Assembly (NCBI GenBank): GCA_026874595.1
Contig: CM049306.1
Location: 95,161,642-95,225,641, forward strand
DNA from: Sipunculus nudus
Taxonomy: Eukaryota; Annelida; Sipuncula; Golfingiida; Sipunculidae
Reading direction: 5' to 3'
Length of the DNA stretch: 64,000 bases
The position numbers and the translations under genes are program-made. Shown one piece after another: positions 1 to 12,445 of this stretch (positions are counted from its first letter, which is position 1; every line of letters starts with the position of its first letter). The notes beneath the pieces are model-generated. The model was not told the origin of the DNA, did no database searches, and saw nothing but the letters and a program-made list of their open reading frames with translations.

Positions 1-186
1 AAGGTCACCCATCTTCGAACTTGACCGAGATTTTGTCGACAAACATCTTCACAAAAGAAAAAAAATTCCTACGGTGAATCCTTTTAGAGATATTCCGCTC
101 ACAAGGTAAAAGTTAACGGACGCCGGACGGACGGACAGCTTGGGTGACGACAATAGCCCATCAGCCTAAGGCTGAGGGCTAAAAAC
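1..186 (+). repeat. Right end of a HINE-like dispersed repeat (variant)
   Basis: An ACGG-rich stretch (about 120-140) is followed by a short hairpin at about 151-176 in which TAGCCC pairs with GGGCTA and CAGCC with GGCTG. This is the layout of the ACGG-plus-hairpin ends seen at 14.4, 24.6 and 47.1 kb, with a different stem sequence. The left part is cut by the window edge. Confidence 0.45.
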
Positions 187-194
187 GGTACATT

Positions 195-1350
195 TGGCGC
201 CCAACGAGGGGTTAGAAAAGCTTTCCTGGTTGATTGGGGCTTATAAATTTGGCATGAGGCAGAACCACAGGTCAACTGGACTGAGTGCCGTCACAGCAGG
301 TCTTGATGGGCACTCAGTATGGCCGCGTTAATCTTTGAGACTCGCAATAAACAGCGAATGAATTATTGCCATGTGTGTGACAAAATATAAATTCTCAGAC
401 AGTTTTGAGACAGGATTTAATTCTGTTTTGTATTGATCTGGTTTCCGACAAGTTCAGCTGATAATTAAATAAGCGGTTAGCTGACCCCAGTGGTTATAGT
501 ATGGATAGGGTCAAAAGTAAAAGGAGGAAAAACCCATTCAAATCGAGGACCGCATCAACTGTGTATTGGTTGTGGCCGGCCTGACCATTTCAATAGGAAT
601 TGTCCCAAAGGACAGAAAAATCACCGAATGATATTAACCAAACGAAGCAACGAGGGAAAAGCTCTCCCCTAAGCCCTAGACCAGCTAATCACAGCGGGAG
701 CCCCTTCTGCTGTTCCTAAGGCGGATTGGGCATGCGAAGACAAGCAGAGCCTCTACCACTTCCCACAGAAGGGAGTCGCCGCGGACGCTCCGCCCAGATG
801 GGACCCGCCATAGGGAAGAGGCAGGCATCTGCAGAAGCCTGTCGACCAGACGACCCTGTGGGTTGGCGTAAGCCAAAGTTCAGCCAAGTGTTGAAAGAAC
901 CAGAGATGGATGGAGATGGATCCAACCTTAACTCAGAGTCGGGTAATGATTACAGTGGGACGGAAATTCCCTCTAGCCTTGTAGAAGTATTAGAAGAGTT
1001 AGGGATAGTAAAGCGTTTCCGGAAAACGGTGGAACGCATGAACGTGTAGGTCGAGAACAGGAGCCTTCATGTAATCATAGTTGTTTCTTCGTCTTTTGTA
1101 TTGTAGATTGTTAATAGTAGAATGCCAGTCCTAGGGGACCGACTGGCTCAAGAGACTGGGCTATAGCAGAAGAATTGCACAGGAGTAAGGATCCATGATG
1201 TGACCCAGATGACCCAGATGTGACTCCAGGATCCTAAACGGACCTGCACGGATCAGAGACTCCTTGGAGACACAGTGTGAACACAAAAGTGATTTCTGTT
1301 GTAGTGTGTTTTGGGGCAGGTTACCAGTCTAATTCGAGAGGGAGGGGGCC
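195..1350 (+). mobile_element. Decayed LTR-retrotransposon internal fragment
   Basis: A primer-binding-site-like string, TGGCGCCCAACGAGGGG, lies at 195-211. A CCHC zinc-knuckle reading frame follows at 490-672, and a purine tract (gagagggaggggg) at 1336-1348 could be a polypurine tract. Together they suggest the internal part of a small or internally deleted LTR element. No protease, reverse transcriptase or integrase was seen, and DNA left of the primer site does not match DNA right of the purine tract, so LTRs are not demonstrated. It lies in the sulfotransferase gene, downstream of exon 4. Confidence 0.45.
490..672 (+). pseudogene. Gag-type CCHC zinc-knuckle remnant
   Basis: The 60-codon open frame contains one CX2CX4HX4C knuckle at residues 25-38 (Cys25, Cys28, His33, Cys38), flanked by basic residues, as in retrotransposon nucleocapsids. 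There is no ATG at the start (first codon GTG) and no recognisable capsid upstream. It is probably what remains of the gag gene of the surrounding element. A second open stretch at 726-1049 is acidic and unrecognised, and may be the C-terminal part of the same decayed frame. Confidence 0.45.
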
Positions 1351-2118
1351 AGTTTACTGAAAACGTTGTGACCACATTGTTCACTGGTGTGTGCCAGCCA
1401 GAGAGAATGTTTTTGGAACACAGGCCGGCGTAAGCCAGGAGCTAGGCTCGACGCAGCAGGCCGATGTGAAATGGCAGTTTACATAATGGTACTACTATAT
1501 AACGCGGGCTTCAGCCCAGAAACCATAGCATACTGCTGCTTGCATCTTAATTTTGCCACTACAACTCTCCTCCATTTCATAAATCCTAAACATCGTAACG
1601 TCTTTCCGTATACACTCATAACCTCGTCGAGACCGTGCTCGAGTGATCCTACATTCGCTCTGAAGCCCGCGTTCTATAGTGGCTCCTTGATAGGTATTAA
1701 GAGTTGTTTAAACTTTTTATTACAGTTGACCTGTGTTAGTTGTTTCTGCTCTCGCCCAAGCAAAACACCCCCTTCCTCCAATTTCGTTCAGCCCTGTTTA
1801 TCGCTCAGTCAGGAAACTTGCCGGATATATATGTATCTCCCAATGACTTGGGAAGTCAGAAAACGGTATATAAATAAGTTGAGATTCCTTATGCGCAGAT
1901 CCGGCATGCGGAAAGCGTAATCGGCAAAACGAATCGCTACATGTATTGATTTTCGCCGGTTCCACATGGTGTCCATGGGTAACACATAACAAACATGCAT
2001 GCTGCCGTGGCGGTACATTTAAATTTCTCAACACGCATTCTGCATTCCGCGTGACATACGACTGATATACGACGGTACGATACATACTTGTTCATACAAT
2101 CCATGACCTTCTACTTAC
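1351..2118. other. Intronic DNA, no gene recognised
   Basis: This follows the possible polypurine tract and contains a TATA-like string (ctatataacg, about 1495) that would fit an LTR promoter, but no matching 5' copy is in the window. Long open frames on both strands here show no recognisable protein. It lies inside the intron after exon 4 of the sulfotransferase gene. Confidence 0.4.
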
Positions 2119-4949
2119 TTTGTTAATGGGACAAACAACCAGATTCAAATCAGGGTACACCCTCAATCTATTATGAAGGTTCTGCTTGCTCGGTGCCCTT
2201 TTCCTGTAAGTTTTCGCATTTTCCTTACAAGAGTCCACAAGCTTATTGTATCGTCGCACCTGTAACTTTAAATGCCGTGGAGCCGTACTGAACAGAGCCT
2301 GAAATAAGAGAAGTAAAGACTGTAGTCTAAGCCTACATGATGACCTCTGCCGGGTCCTATTCAAACGTTTCCTATGTTCTGTCATTTTCACTGTTAAAAA
2401 GATCACAGGTAAGCTTCGGAACAAATATGGTCTCTAATACCCATTAATAGCTCGGCCCTCAGCCATGACATAAGTATTTGCTTTATCTCACAAAAGTCCA
2501 AAATCCTTTGAATTAGAATTATATGATGGTGATCCAGATTACCTTTAAAATTTGGATTGATCTTTCAGTTTTACCCTTTATTTTCACATAACTCTAAATA
2601 CGCTGTGTTGCTTAAGGATCTCGACAGTTAACTCAAGTAATAAACGTAGAAGACATACAGTACCTCGCCACCTGACGAAGGTTGAATAAAAGTTAAATTT
2701 GCAATGATTTATGGACTAATTCTGAACGTTAATAATATTCTTTAAGTTATGGTTGAGTCATAGAAAATCAATACGGTGTATGATTTAGTTTTTTGTGCTA
2801 CAGTTTCATTTACCTTCATTTTTTCCAAGTGCCTTGTTTCATTCCACGGAGGTGTCCATTGAATAGCCTTGTTTTGTTCAGTATCAGCATGTTCCTGTTC
2901 GTCATTCGGCTAAAACAATTGTTTATATCTGAACATTTATGCTTTTGCTACATTTCATCAGACTACCACTAAGACTTATTCTGTATTGCTACTGACATAA
3001 ATCTTTACGGCTGCAAAATATATTTTCATTAAAAACTATTAACTTGCAGTTTAGGTTTAAAAGACAGAACGATATCTGGTATATTGTCTCGTGTTGTTAT
3101 ACATGACAGCCAAGAGCGAGATTTCATCATCGAGCTTCAAACAGAGCTGAGTGGTGTTGTATCACGATACGTTTATGGAAAATGGCGCTTTATTATCATA
3201 ACACTCTCAGACATATTTAACACTGTTACTGAATATGGCTGAAATCCTGGAATCTTTTGTCCTCTTTTCTATTGTGAATATAGTGGAGATCCTGTAAACG
3301 TTGTCCTTGACTTTTGCTGTGAAAGCAGCGGGGATATTCAAACGTTCTTCCTGAGGTTGGTTATGAATACAGCTTAGATACTTACCTTAAGTTTTGATCC
3401 CCCAGGTGTGAATATCAAGACGCCATTTTTCTTCACCATTGTACTATCTAGATAGTCCACCAGATGGGCGTCAATTGCCTGCTGTTGACTGGGCAATGTT
3501 TCACCTGCAGTAACCATAGTAACTTTAAAGTTTCTCTGAATAAATGATTTAATAACGATTTTTATAGTTTGTGCTGGTCAAAGAGGCTGAAGTTATAAGC
3601 TTTGTTGCGTAAAAGACATAGAAAGATAAGACCAACCAGTTGGGACGATTAAACACCCAAGGCCAGGAGGGGCAGTTGTCACCGGGCCTGATTAACACTA
3701 AGATATAAAATAGCGGTGCTACTGTCCTATCATGTAGTTCGAAACCGGAAAAGTATTCTGCAGATGATATACTAAACTGGTATTTAAAAATGACAGGGAT
3801 ATCTCTCACGAAAAAAAAATGAAATAAATAGATAAATTCCCCGGTATATGTGACATATTGTGATAGAAAGTATCCCCTGTTGAGACCAAAATACTGTATG
3901 TCAGTCAAAGATAAAGTCCGTCTTTCTCGGCATGCCTACATTAGGTAAATTGTGTCCGTTTGCAATGACACCTCCAGTCTGTTAAAATTACGTGCCTAGA
4001 TTAGGTAAACCGTCTCGTTCAACGATAAAATCTCAACTTGAACTTAATTTTTAAGCGGTACCTCTGTTACTACGCTAAGCCGTCTCTTCTGTCTGTTCCA
4101 ACATTGAGGGATTGAATAAATGAGACTGACTTGCTCATACTGAATATTAATAAAAGTGGCTAACACGCCCAGAGTATAAAGGACCTACTGCTCTATCGGA
4201 TGTTACCCAACACCGGAATAGTGTATACGTTGTACTTAAATTGTTTCTAGAATCAATCTGCAATTCTTGATTATAATAAAATTATTGGGACAATTAAGTT
4301 ACTCATTAAATAAGGACCCCGCTACTCCGCATGAATACAAAACTGGATTTTGCATGGCATGCAAGTGCGTGTATGATTCTGGAAATACTGTGCGCGAAAG
4401 AAAACCTAAGATGGACCTGAAATTTTTGAAGGCGAACGTTCCATCACGTATGTATCAGTAAAAGTGTCACGGCAGTTCCTTGTACTTGGAATAATGCACA
4501 CGAAAGAAGTCCGGAAAAATAGATGGACGAACGGAAAACCGAGATGTGCCCTAATAAGTAGCAGTATATGTTTTTCATAATAACAGCAATGGCTTTTTTC
4601 CTATTGAAGCTATCAGCTATAAAACAGATGCGTCCTTCGTATACGCTATAATAATGAGATAACCAAAAATGACTATTTTAATTAACTGCCATAAATTGCA
4701 TAAATTGAAAACAAGACGCAAAATATTGCTCTATTTTGTAAAGCAATTTAATATTACAAATGATTAATAAACATATTATCAGCAACAACAACACGCTTAA
4801 TGAAATTCGTACGAACCTCCGAGTTTGCTATATCTTCTACCGATGAATGCCACGAGAGCCATCACCACGACGGCCGTAAAAACGAGATGACATCTCGTCC
4901 TGGGATTGGCTGGCCGTTTTAGCCAATCAGGACAGCTGCCAGTCGCCAT
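2119..4949 (-). CDS. Carbohydrate sulfotransferase (CHST8-14 type), 5' four exons, partial
   Basis: Coding exons on the minus strand are 4817-4949 (ATG at 4947-4949), 3386-3504, 2814-2909 and 2119-2298. All have AG acceptors and GT donors, and their phases join without a break to 176 residues. The protein starts with a basic segment of about 20 residues, then a single hydrophobic segment at about residues 20-37, as expected of a type II Golgi membrane protein. Exon 4 carries the family block before the PAPS-binding site: an Arg-Arg pair, a conserved Cys in VDSCKENA, basic residues, then a segment ending CPINK, where chondroitin/dermatan 4-O-sulfotransferases have CYVPK before their 5'-phosphosulfate loop. 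The loop and the rest of the catalytic domain lie beyond the left edge. The family transfers sulfate from PAPS to glycan chains in the Golgi. The subfamily cannot be fixed from this part. The exon 1 donor (gttcgt) is weak but keeps phase. Confidence 0.75.
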
Positions 4950-6988
4950 CTGTCCTGTTGTCTGCGCGTCGACTATGGGAATCACTGGTCAGCACAGCCG
5001 TCACAGACCACCTGATATGAATGCTTGATGCCATTTGAACGTGGTTGACCCACGTTTTGTATATCCCCTGGAAGGATTCTTCTGAAAGAAAGCACTCTAG
5101 TGATCAATCAATCTTCTATGACAGGTAAACATTACATTAAACTCGGTTAAGAAAAAAATCAGTACCATAATCTCTACTCTTATTAAATAATATATTGAAC
5201 TTTGCTCCCTCGCGTTTCTGCGTTCCCGCCATTTGCCACATAAGAAGACAGGGAGACAGGCCTGACACCCCGCCGGTTGCCGGGCCGGTGATCTGTCGGT
5301 CAAATTGCAGTGTATCACAACATTGGCTCTGTGCACACCAGGGCTGGTATCCGTTTTTCTAGCAACGGATACATGGCTACAATAAAATAGTCCAAATATC
5401 ATAAGAGGGAAAAAAATTCGACCTATTTTAATAAGAGTAAGAAATCTCAAGCAAAAAGTATGGTCATTCTTAAACTGTTGCGTTGATATATCTTGGCTTG
5501 GACTCTCCTTACAGTTCTGTTACAATTGAAGCTGCAACTTGAAATAAGTAAATAAGAATCTGAAATTTTAACGCCATTAATGTTTAACCCTTTCGTTTTT
5601 CTAACCTTTTTTTTAAGGTAGTCTCTAAAGAAGTGGGCTGAACCCAGTCCATAGACAGGTTCTACTATCTTAGAAGAGGAATGCAGTAATTAATTGGAGC
5701 TTTCGCAACAATTTTAACTCAAAATGAGCCCAAAATAGTAAACAATTTTAAATCTTCAAGTGTCATTTTGATAAGCTGATAGAAGGATATCAATCACGTT
5801 TTGCATGGTAACAGATACATAGATAAATGGGCTGAATACGTATAACCTCCTCACCCAAACAGCGAGTTAATAGTACCAGAAGTGAAGTATCATTTAATAT
5901 TGTAAGAATAATAATACATGTATTAAAAATAATTAACAAGGCACATATGATATTAACTAGACCAATTCAAAGTTTTGGCTGAATATATCTAATCAGATTC
6001 TATACTTCTTCTTAAGTCACAATAATTTATATTTCATGGCTACAGGGTAGAAACATGATTTGAATCACACTGCAAGTCAGTACTTTATTAGTGTTCATCT
6101 TTCATAAACAAATAATATGCATTGCTTCCTTCATAAGATACAATACTCCATTTTTAAATACGCATTCCTAATTTTGCATACCTGCTTTCAGAATAATATT
6201 GCGTCATACATAGTGAAAAATCATAAAGTGATGATAAGGCCAAATAAACGTGAAATTTGTTCTCTTCTTTGATTTTGGAACGATTCATATATTGCATTAG
6301 ACCGAGGCTACACCTGAATTTTTAAAAACACTTCATCACATTTTGGAAACAAATACTTATTGAAATAACAATTAGAGCCATGCAAATAGTTAGTTTGGAT
6401 TGAATCATAGATATCATTTTCTCATCAACACGTTTATCTACATCTGTTACACCATTGAAACATTAATTTTAGTTGGATCATTGCTTCAGGATGTCCTGAA
6501 CTCTTTTGAACATGATTGTGATTTTCTGAAATATCTTTTAAGTTTACTTAAACAGATTTCTACCGTTCAGATGGTTTTGGTAATATCTCTCTCATATTGT
6601 CATAGGTTCTGCTGGCTAGCTCAGCGCCATGAGTCTTCAGGCTCGTTTCATTGCTTCTTTTAAAGTTATTGTAAATTGAGATTTTTCAAAAAGAAATTTG
6701 CGTTCAGCAATCTAATATTTTGCAATTGATCATAAAAATGGAATTACAGTATTCCTCATTCAGTCCTATACCACTGTTATTATCACTTTCTTTACAATTT
6801 TAACAAAGAGTTGTAAAATGTTACAATGAATGGTATATTTTGAGTAACATTCTTATTTAATATTCTTTTATTTTTAATTAAATGAATTTTCTCAAAGGAA
6901 GCATGGATTAACCTTGACTTTGCTAAACACATTGATCTTCGATAGTTTTCTATTAAAAAGAATGCAAGTTACATAGTCATTTTGAAAT
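4950..6988. other. Upstream region of the sulfotransferase; no gene seen
   Basis: About 4950-5400 is richer in G+C than its surroundings and is the likely promoter/5'UTR side of the sulfotransferase. An open frame of 117 codons at 5097-5450 (minus) resembles nothing known and has no splice or family support. From 5400 on the DNA is AT-rich without recognisable features. Confidence 0.35.
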
Positions 6989-6990
6989 CA

Positions 6991-7039
<49 letters not shown>
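6989..7039. repeat. (CA)n(TA)n microsatellite
   Basis: About 12 CA units run directly into about 13 TA units. Confidence 0.95.
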
Positions 7040-7043
<4 letters not shown>

Positions 7044-8405
7044 TAAAACTTCTTTCAATCTATAATTTCCCCTAGAAGATATTTAGTTTCTTGAGTTAGT
7101 GTAAACTATCACCATTTGTGCGCACAGTCGCTGGTGTTGGGGGTGGAGGTTCTGGATGCAGGGGGCCACCACCCCCTTCTATGGCACTTAATTAAGACAC
7201 TTTTTTTTCAGAATAATACATAACTAGGCCTATATTGAATATGTAATGTGATATCATGTGATAATCAGCAGCTACTGGCAGAAGGAACCAACGACCTTTA
7301 ACTAGACATTTTATGCATGATACCCGTTGACCCCTCCCTGAAAAAAAAAATCCTGGATCCGCGCCTGCTACTGTTTTTAATTAATAGGTCAACTTTCGCT
7401 CCCTCTTTGCTCCCGCTTCGTCAACTGTTATGACATTAAAACTATTTTATCGTAGCCATGCATGCTCCCGTCGCCAGTAAACTGATACCAGCCCAGCGAG
7501 GTAATGTTGTTATGTAATTATTGCACGAACAATAAACGTTGGGTGTGTTTCCCCAAGACTTGTCTGGTTGTTAAACACGAAGATTTTAGATCTAATGGTT
7601 ACAATTTGTGCCCTGCTGACGGACGAAAAGACGGACGGTCTAATAAAATAATTATAAATATAGGTGGAACTACTAGTTTAATCCATCAGATAATCCTATC
7701 AAAGATGAATTAGCACAATATATTTCAAAGCAATCCATAGCAATTAGGTGGAGGGTTAGACAAAAGTAGGATCAAATACAAAGAAAAACAACGACAGTAG
7801 GATTAAATATAGAGACAAATAGGAGTAAGAAATAGAAGGAAAAGATTGCACTGACACCGAACACTATTCACGTTCCTCCTTAATTAAAGAATGTGAAATA
7901 TTAAGATCGTGTAAACAATTTGTCTGTGATCCTCAGTTTGTCACAGCAATTTTGTGATCACATGATGCTCAAGATTACCCATAGTAGTGTACATATTATA
8001 ACACAAGGACACATTCATAGCATATTAAAACTGCATATTTTGGAGCAAAACAAAATAAAAAAGAAGAAACCGCTGAACACCCTGTAGTTAGTTTACCACT
8101 GTACAGAAACTAGGATTGAAAAAGAAGACATGTGTATCAAGTGTATGCATGCGGTGACTTATCTGATACAATGAGTTTACTGACGGTTATAAAGCCTTGA
8201 AACCAATGTATTTCTACAGTTTCAGAAGACACATTAACACACAAAATGGATAAATGTTAATATGATGAGATGGATTTGGTGCTATAGCACCTTTTACCCA
8301 ACTCTGCATAGAACAACAGAAACCCGCACTAACGTCTGTCGATTTATAAATTGTGTGTTGTGGTTAACGTATTTCCCCTGGCCTGTCAATCTGTTTTTCA
8401 CGATT
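7040..8405. other. AT-rich intergenic DNA with scraps of dispersed repeats
   Basis: At 7130-7375 there is a G/C-run segment ending in ggatccgcgcctg, a motif that recurs in altered form near 44.69 and 58.56 kb. A short ACGG-rich stretch at about 7615-7640 resembles the right ends of the HINE-like repeats. No coding exon was recognised. Confidence 0.4.
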
Positions 8406-8700
8406 ATTGCCTCCGCCAAGAGGGTATGCCTTCACCCCGTTCGTGTTTTTGTGAGTGTGTATTTGTTCACAATATAACTCGAGCAGTTATGAACGGAATC
8501 TCATGAAATTTCTGGGCATTTCGGAAATGGGCAACTGAAGAATGAATAAGATTTTAGTGTGTATCCGGCTTATGATCGGAATAAAGGAACGTCTTCAAGG
8601 AGTATTCACAAATGTATAGTTATTCATGCACAAATTAACCTGGGAGTTTGAGCTAATTAAGTGAATGTCATTGCAGTCATTGAAATGCAGATTCTTGTTC
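8406..8700 (+). repeat. Dispersed repeat beginning TTGCCTCCGCCAAG
   Basis: It shares its left end (cctccgccaag, then a gtt/tttgtgagtgtg stretch) and an internal block (ggagtattcacaaatgtata) with 44793-45083. The other copy ends in tggcagaggc, the inverse of its start, which suggests a roughly 300-bp non-autonomous element with terminal inverted repeats. This copy is degraded at its right end. Confidence 0.5.
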
Positions 8701-9469
8701 TTTTTGTAAAAAAAAATCAAATAGAACTAAATATACAAACAAAACTTGCACCAGTGACAGAAAATGTAAACGCCGTGATCACATCCGTGGAAGAAAAAAA
8801 AGATGGTCACTTGTATAAAACATGGATGTAGCAGGCAAACCAATCAGGTCGTTAGGTGAAAAATATTTATTTCATAACTCGATAGGCTTACGACACTAAA
8901 TATTCTATAATTTCCTCTCTTTTTCGGTCAAGTTATATTTGGCAAGTTTGCCTTACCAAAAAATAATAATAAAGAAAACAGATGGACACGTGCAAATGGA
9001 CGGGTCATAGAAGTTGAAATTTGATGGTTATTCTGCCTGAGTGATTCACAGATTTATTTTCTTGCTGTAAGAAAGCAGCCGCCCTTTCAGTACGTCAGTT
9101 CAAAGCTTCTGTATTAAAGTGACAGCTTGTGATCACTAGTGGGAAGCCGAGTGCAAATGGCATTAAGGTCAGAGGTTAACGCATGACGGAGAGTCTGGTC
9201 CGTATGTAAAAACCAAACATACATGTCACCTAGTTATATCTTGGAGGATCGGGTTCCTTGTGACTACAGAAGTACACATCGATGGAACATAATATGGGAA
9301 AGTAAAGATAAACTCTATTTTATGCAACGGTTTACTGTGTAAGTCTTCTACAGCAAACACAGATTAGTATTTTGGTGACTGACAGTCCTATACCTGACCC
9401 AGTCACAGTCGTCACAGATATACATTCACACGAAGCTGTATGTATGTATGTATATATATACATATATAA
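8701..9469. other. Intergenic, nothing recognised
   Basis: AT-rich DNA without open frames, splice-bounded exons or repeat ends that I could identify. Confidence 0.4.
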
Positions 9470-9645
9470 TGATGATAATTATTATTATTATTATTATTAT
9501 TATAATGTGGTATAGCCGTGTTAGTCTGTAGTAGAAGCGTAGGTAAAGATAGAGTGACGCCTTTAGATAGATGAACTTGTTTAATGTATGTTAATAACTA
9601 AGTTTGTCTATCTAAAAGGCGCCACTCTTTATCTTGACCTATACG

Positions 9646-9715
<70 letters not shown>
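9470..9715. repeat. Microsatellites flanking an imperfect inverted repeat
   Basis: An (ATT)n tract at about 9470-9504 is followed by an inverted repeat. The arm at about 9535-9580 (gcgtaggtaaagatagagtg) is mirrored at about 9600-9648, with a roughly 20-bp spacer. A (TA)n tract at 9649-9715 adjoins it. The whole could be a small hairpin-forming transposon fragment; no target duplication was identified. Confidence 0.65.
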
Positions 9716-9717
<2 letters not shown>

Positions 9718-10453
9718 ACGTAAACAGGTAATAAGCCCATAATAAAGAGACAAATTACACACATCGATAAAGGTGGTATATACCACTCACTCTGTAAAGA
9801 CAGAGGTAAAGTAGCAAAATGTAATATTACTCCTGCAAAAGTTGAACAGGAGGAGGTTTAAATGACACACAATACCACTTACCAGAAACTTAGACGCCTC
9901 TCCCTATCAGGCGTAGGTTATGGTTAATGAAACTGGTGACAAGGCCCAGGGCGCGGCCATGCTTGGGTGCATGCTGGGTATAACAGTCCCAAGAATAAAG
10001 AGACAAGTTAAATCATGCATGAAACAAACACCACGCATGGATGCACAAGTACACATTACTGCCGGCTTAATTTTTGTGCTATAACCTTACTCTGCCCGGT
10101 AGGCCTATTCTGTGGTAAAGGTGAGATTTATTGCTCATTTGCTCAATCGTTAATAATACACCTCTGCCTATGTAGTCAATGTGATTTACCCAAACTGACT
10201 GAAAGATGGAAATGGTCAAAAGAAATTTCCTCTGAATAGAGAAAATACAGTTACAAAAATATCGCGAACAGTTTTATTTGACGTTTTTACTTGATACGTG
10301 TTTATCCGAAAAACACTTGGATTGCCGCCAAATTTGTCTACATATATAATCATCCAAATATCCATAATAAGCCTGCCTTTAAGACGAGGAGAGCACCAGT
10401 TGAGTTCACGTCGTGTTCAGACGCGGCATCCGCGGGCATCGTTGCAATAACAA
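9716..10453. other. Intergenic, nothing firm
   Basis: Short open frames at 10015-10239 and 10291-10500 show no recognisable motif, and no splice-bounded exon was found. Confidence 0.4.
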
Positions 10454-10456
10454 TTA

Positions 10457-10480
10457 AAGGGACCCATGGGTCATGGCGCT
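10457..10480 (+). repeat. Isolated HINE-like left end
   Basis: The palindrome GACCCATGGGTC (10461-10472) lies in the context AAAGGGACCC and is followed by a GGCGCTCA-type string, as at the left ends at 10854 and 12446. No matching right end could be paired with it. Confidence 0.6.
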
Positions 10481-12445
10481 CATGCAACTGTTATATATGA
10501 TCACGAAATATATTATGGAAGAGGGGGCAGAAAAGTGCTAGTTTTGTTAAAATAAGCTGTATTATGAGATGATGGTGTTTAACTCAAGTTATGTAAGATT
10601 TGGATTAATTTCTAGGATATAGGGAAGAGGATGGATGTGATTTATATTATTTACATTTGGAAATGGAGTTTCACAATTTTTTTTTTTGCCTAATGCTGCA
10701 AGTATACACCATTTTGTCAGTTTTATCATGTAATTTTTATCTCATGAGTATTTATTCAGATTCAGTCAAACAAAATTTTTGAGAATCCAGGATATCCAAA
10801 TTTCACAAATTTAAATAATGACCATAGGTACCTGGTTTTATGGCTTTAATCATAAGGGACCCATGGGTCACGGCGCTCAGCTGATTGTGACAGTTATAAC
10901 TCCATCACCATAGTTTTTTTTTTAAAGTTGCAATAACAATACTATCCTCAGTGTTCAGGTATTAGGGCTCAATGACTGGGTGGGTGGGGGTTTGGGGGCG
11001 GGGGTGGGGGGGGGGGGGGGGGTGGGCAGAGTCACAACACCTTTGGATATAAATACAGAATACGGAATTAAATTCAGTAGTGCTTACAGGGACTGGTGGG
11101 AGTTAAAGCACCTCTGCATATACGTAAATGATAAAATTTATTTTAAATGAAATTATTTTTAAATATTTAAAAACAGACAGAGAGATGGAAAACAAAGCAA
11201 ATAACTTTAATTTCCATTCTACTGAGACAGAAAAATAATATTTGCATTAGATCCTATTTTTTTTTGTAAAGTCATTTTTTTAAGTTTATAAATTTTACTA
11301 TATATTTAGAGTATATCATACATATCTAAATATTTAAATTGATTCACAAATCTAAATTGCATCAAATTTTATACTTAATTTAGTCAGGTAACATCACATT
11401 ATGCACACAGATATATATATATATATTTTTTATAAAAAATATTTTTTTAAATTTGCAAAGCAATTAATATATGAAAATAACACTCCAGAATTCACAATTT
11501 TAAACTGCACCTTTATTTATCCATGATTTGTTTCATATATTATCAAATTATGCCTATACTGATCGGTTAAATTATATTTTGATTAATTATTTAAAAGGAA
11601 ATAATTTCTTAAAAATGCTACATCAGAACAACGTGCCATCTCTTGGATTACTTCTTGAATTAATATTTCAAGAAAAGTTGTGCAGATAGGATCAAAAAAA
11701 GCTTTACATTTAAAGAAATACAGTTGACAATAAAAAAAACATGTATTGCAATATAATTGGTGATGGTGGTGGTGAGGGGAACTGAGGGGGGGGGGGGGGG
11801 TTGTTAGGGTAGGTCCCATGAGAATAAGTGTATTTTTATTACAGCAGGGGTGTTCTGCCAGTGCTACATCACTAAAAAGGTCTAGCTAGGCAAGGCTGTA
11901 GTGAGCAAGAGTGGGGTCTTGGATATACAAAATGCAAATACATTAGAGCATCTGAAAAACTTCAATAATTAGAATAATTTTTAAGCTTTTACTTTCAAAT
12001 TTCAGAATTCAACAGATTAAATCCACATGTTTCCCGGCTATGAAAAATAAATTAAATATAATTATGAGAAAAAAACGTGCCATGGTCAAATTTGGGCAAA
12101 ATTGAAGGTACCAATTTTATACTTTTGCTAATATTTTAAAAAATTTAAAAGATTTTGATCTAATTTTGGGTATACAATTAAATTTTGATTAATTAGAGAT
12201 ATATTACTGAAAAAAAAGTCCCTAGCTTTAACATTTTTTTGTATTAAGTGACCAAATATTTTTCCTGATTTTTTATAAAGTGCAATATGTTTGAGCCCAT
12301 AACTTTTTTAAATTATAAAAGACAGACCTCATTTCTGGCATGTACATAGGAACTACACAGAGAAATATTTATGGTAAATATGAAGAAAAACAGATGAGTG
12401 GTTTTGATATTAGGCAGTCCTGATGTGTGAAAATAGGTTTTTAAC

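Noticed and set aside
1387-1920. Long plus-strand open frame (177 codons)
   Set aside because: No recognisable motif, not splice-bounded, and within the presumed intron or LTR-like DNA of the sulfotransferase gene.
2092-2424. Minus-strand frame of 110 codons as a stand-alone gene
   Set aside because: Only 2119-2298 is coding; it is an exon with clear acceptor and donor. The rest of the frame is intron.
9598-9786. Frame with repeated Ile-Tyr
   Set aside because: Translation of a (TA)n microsatellite.
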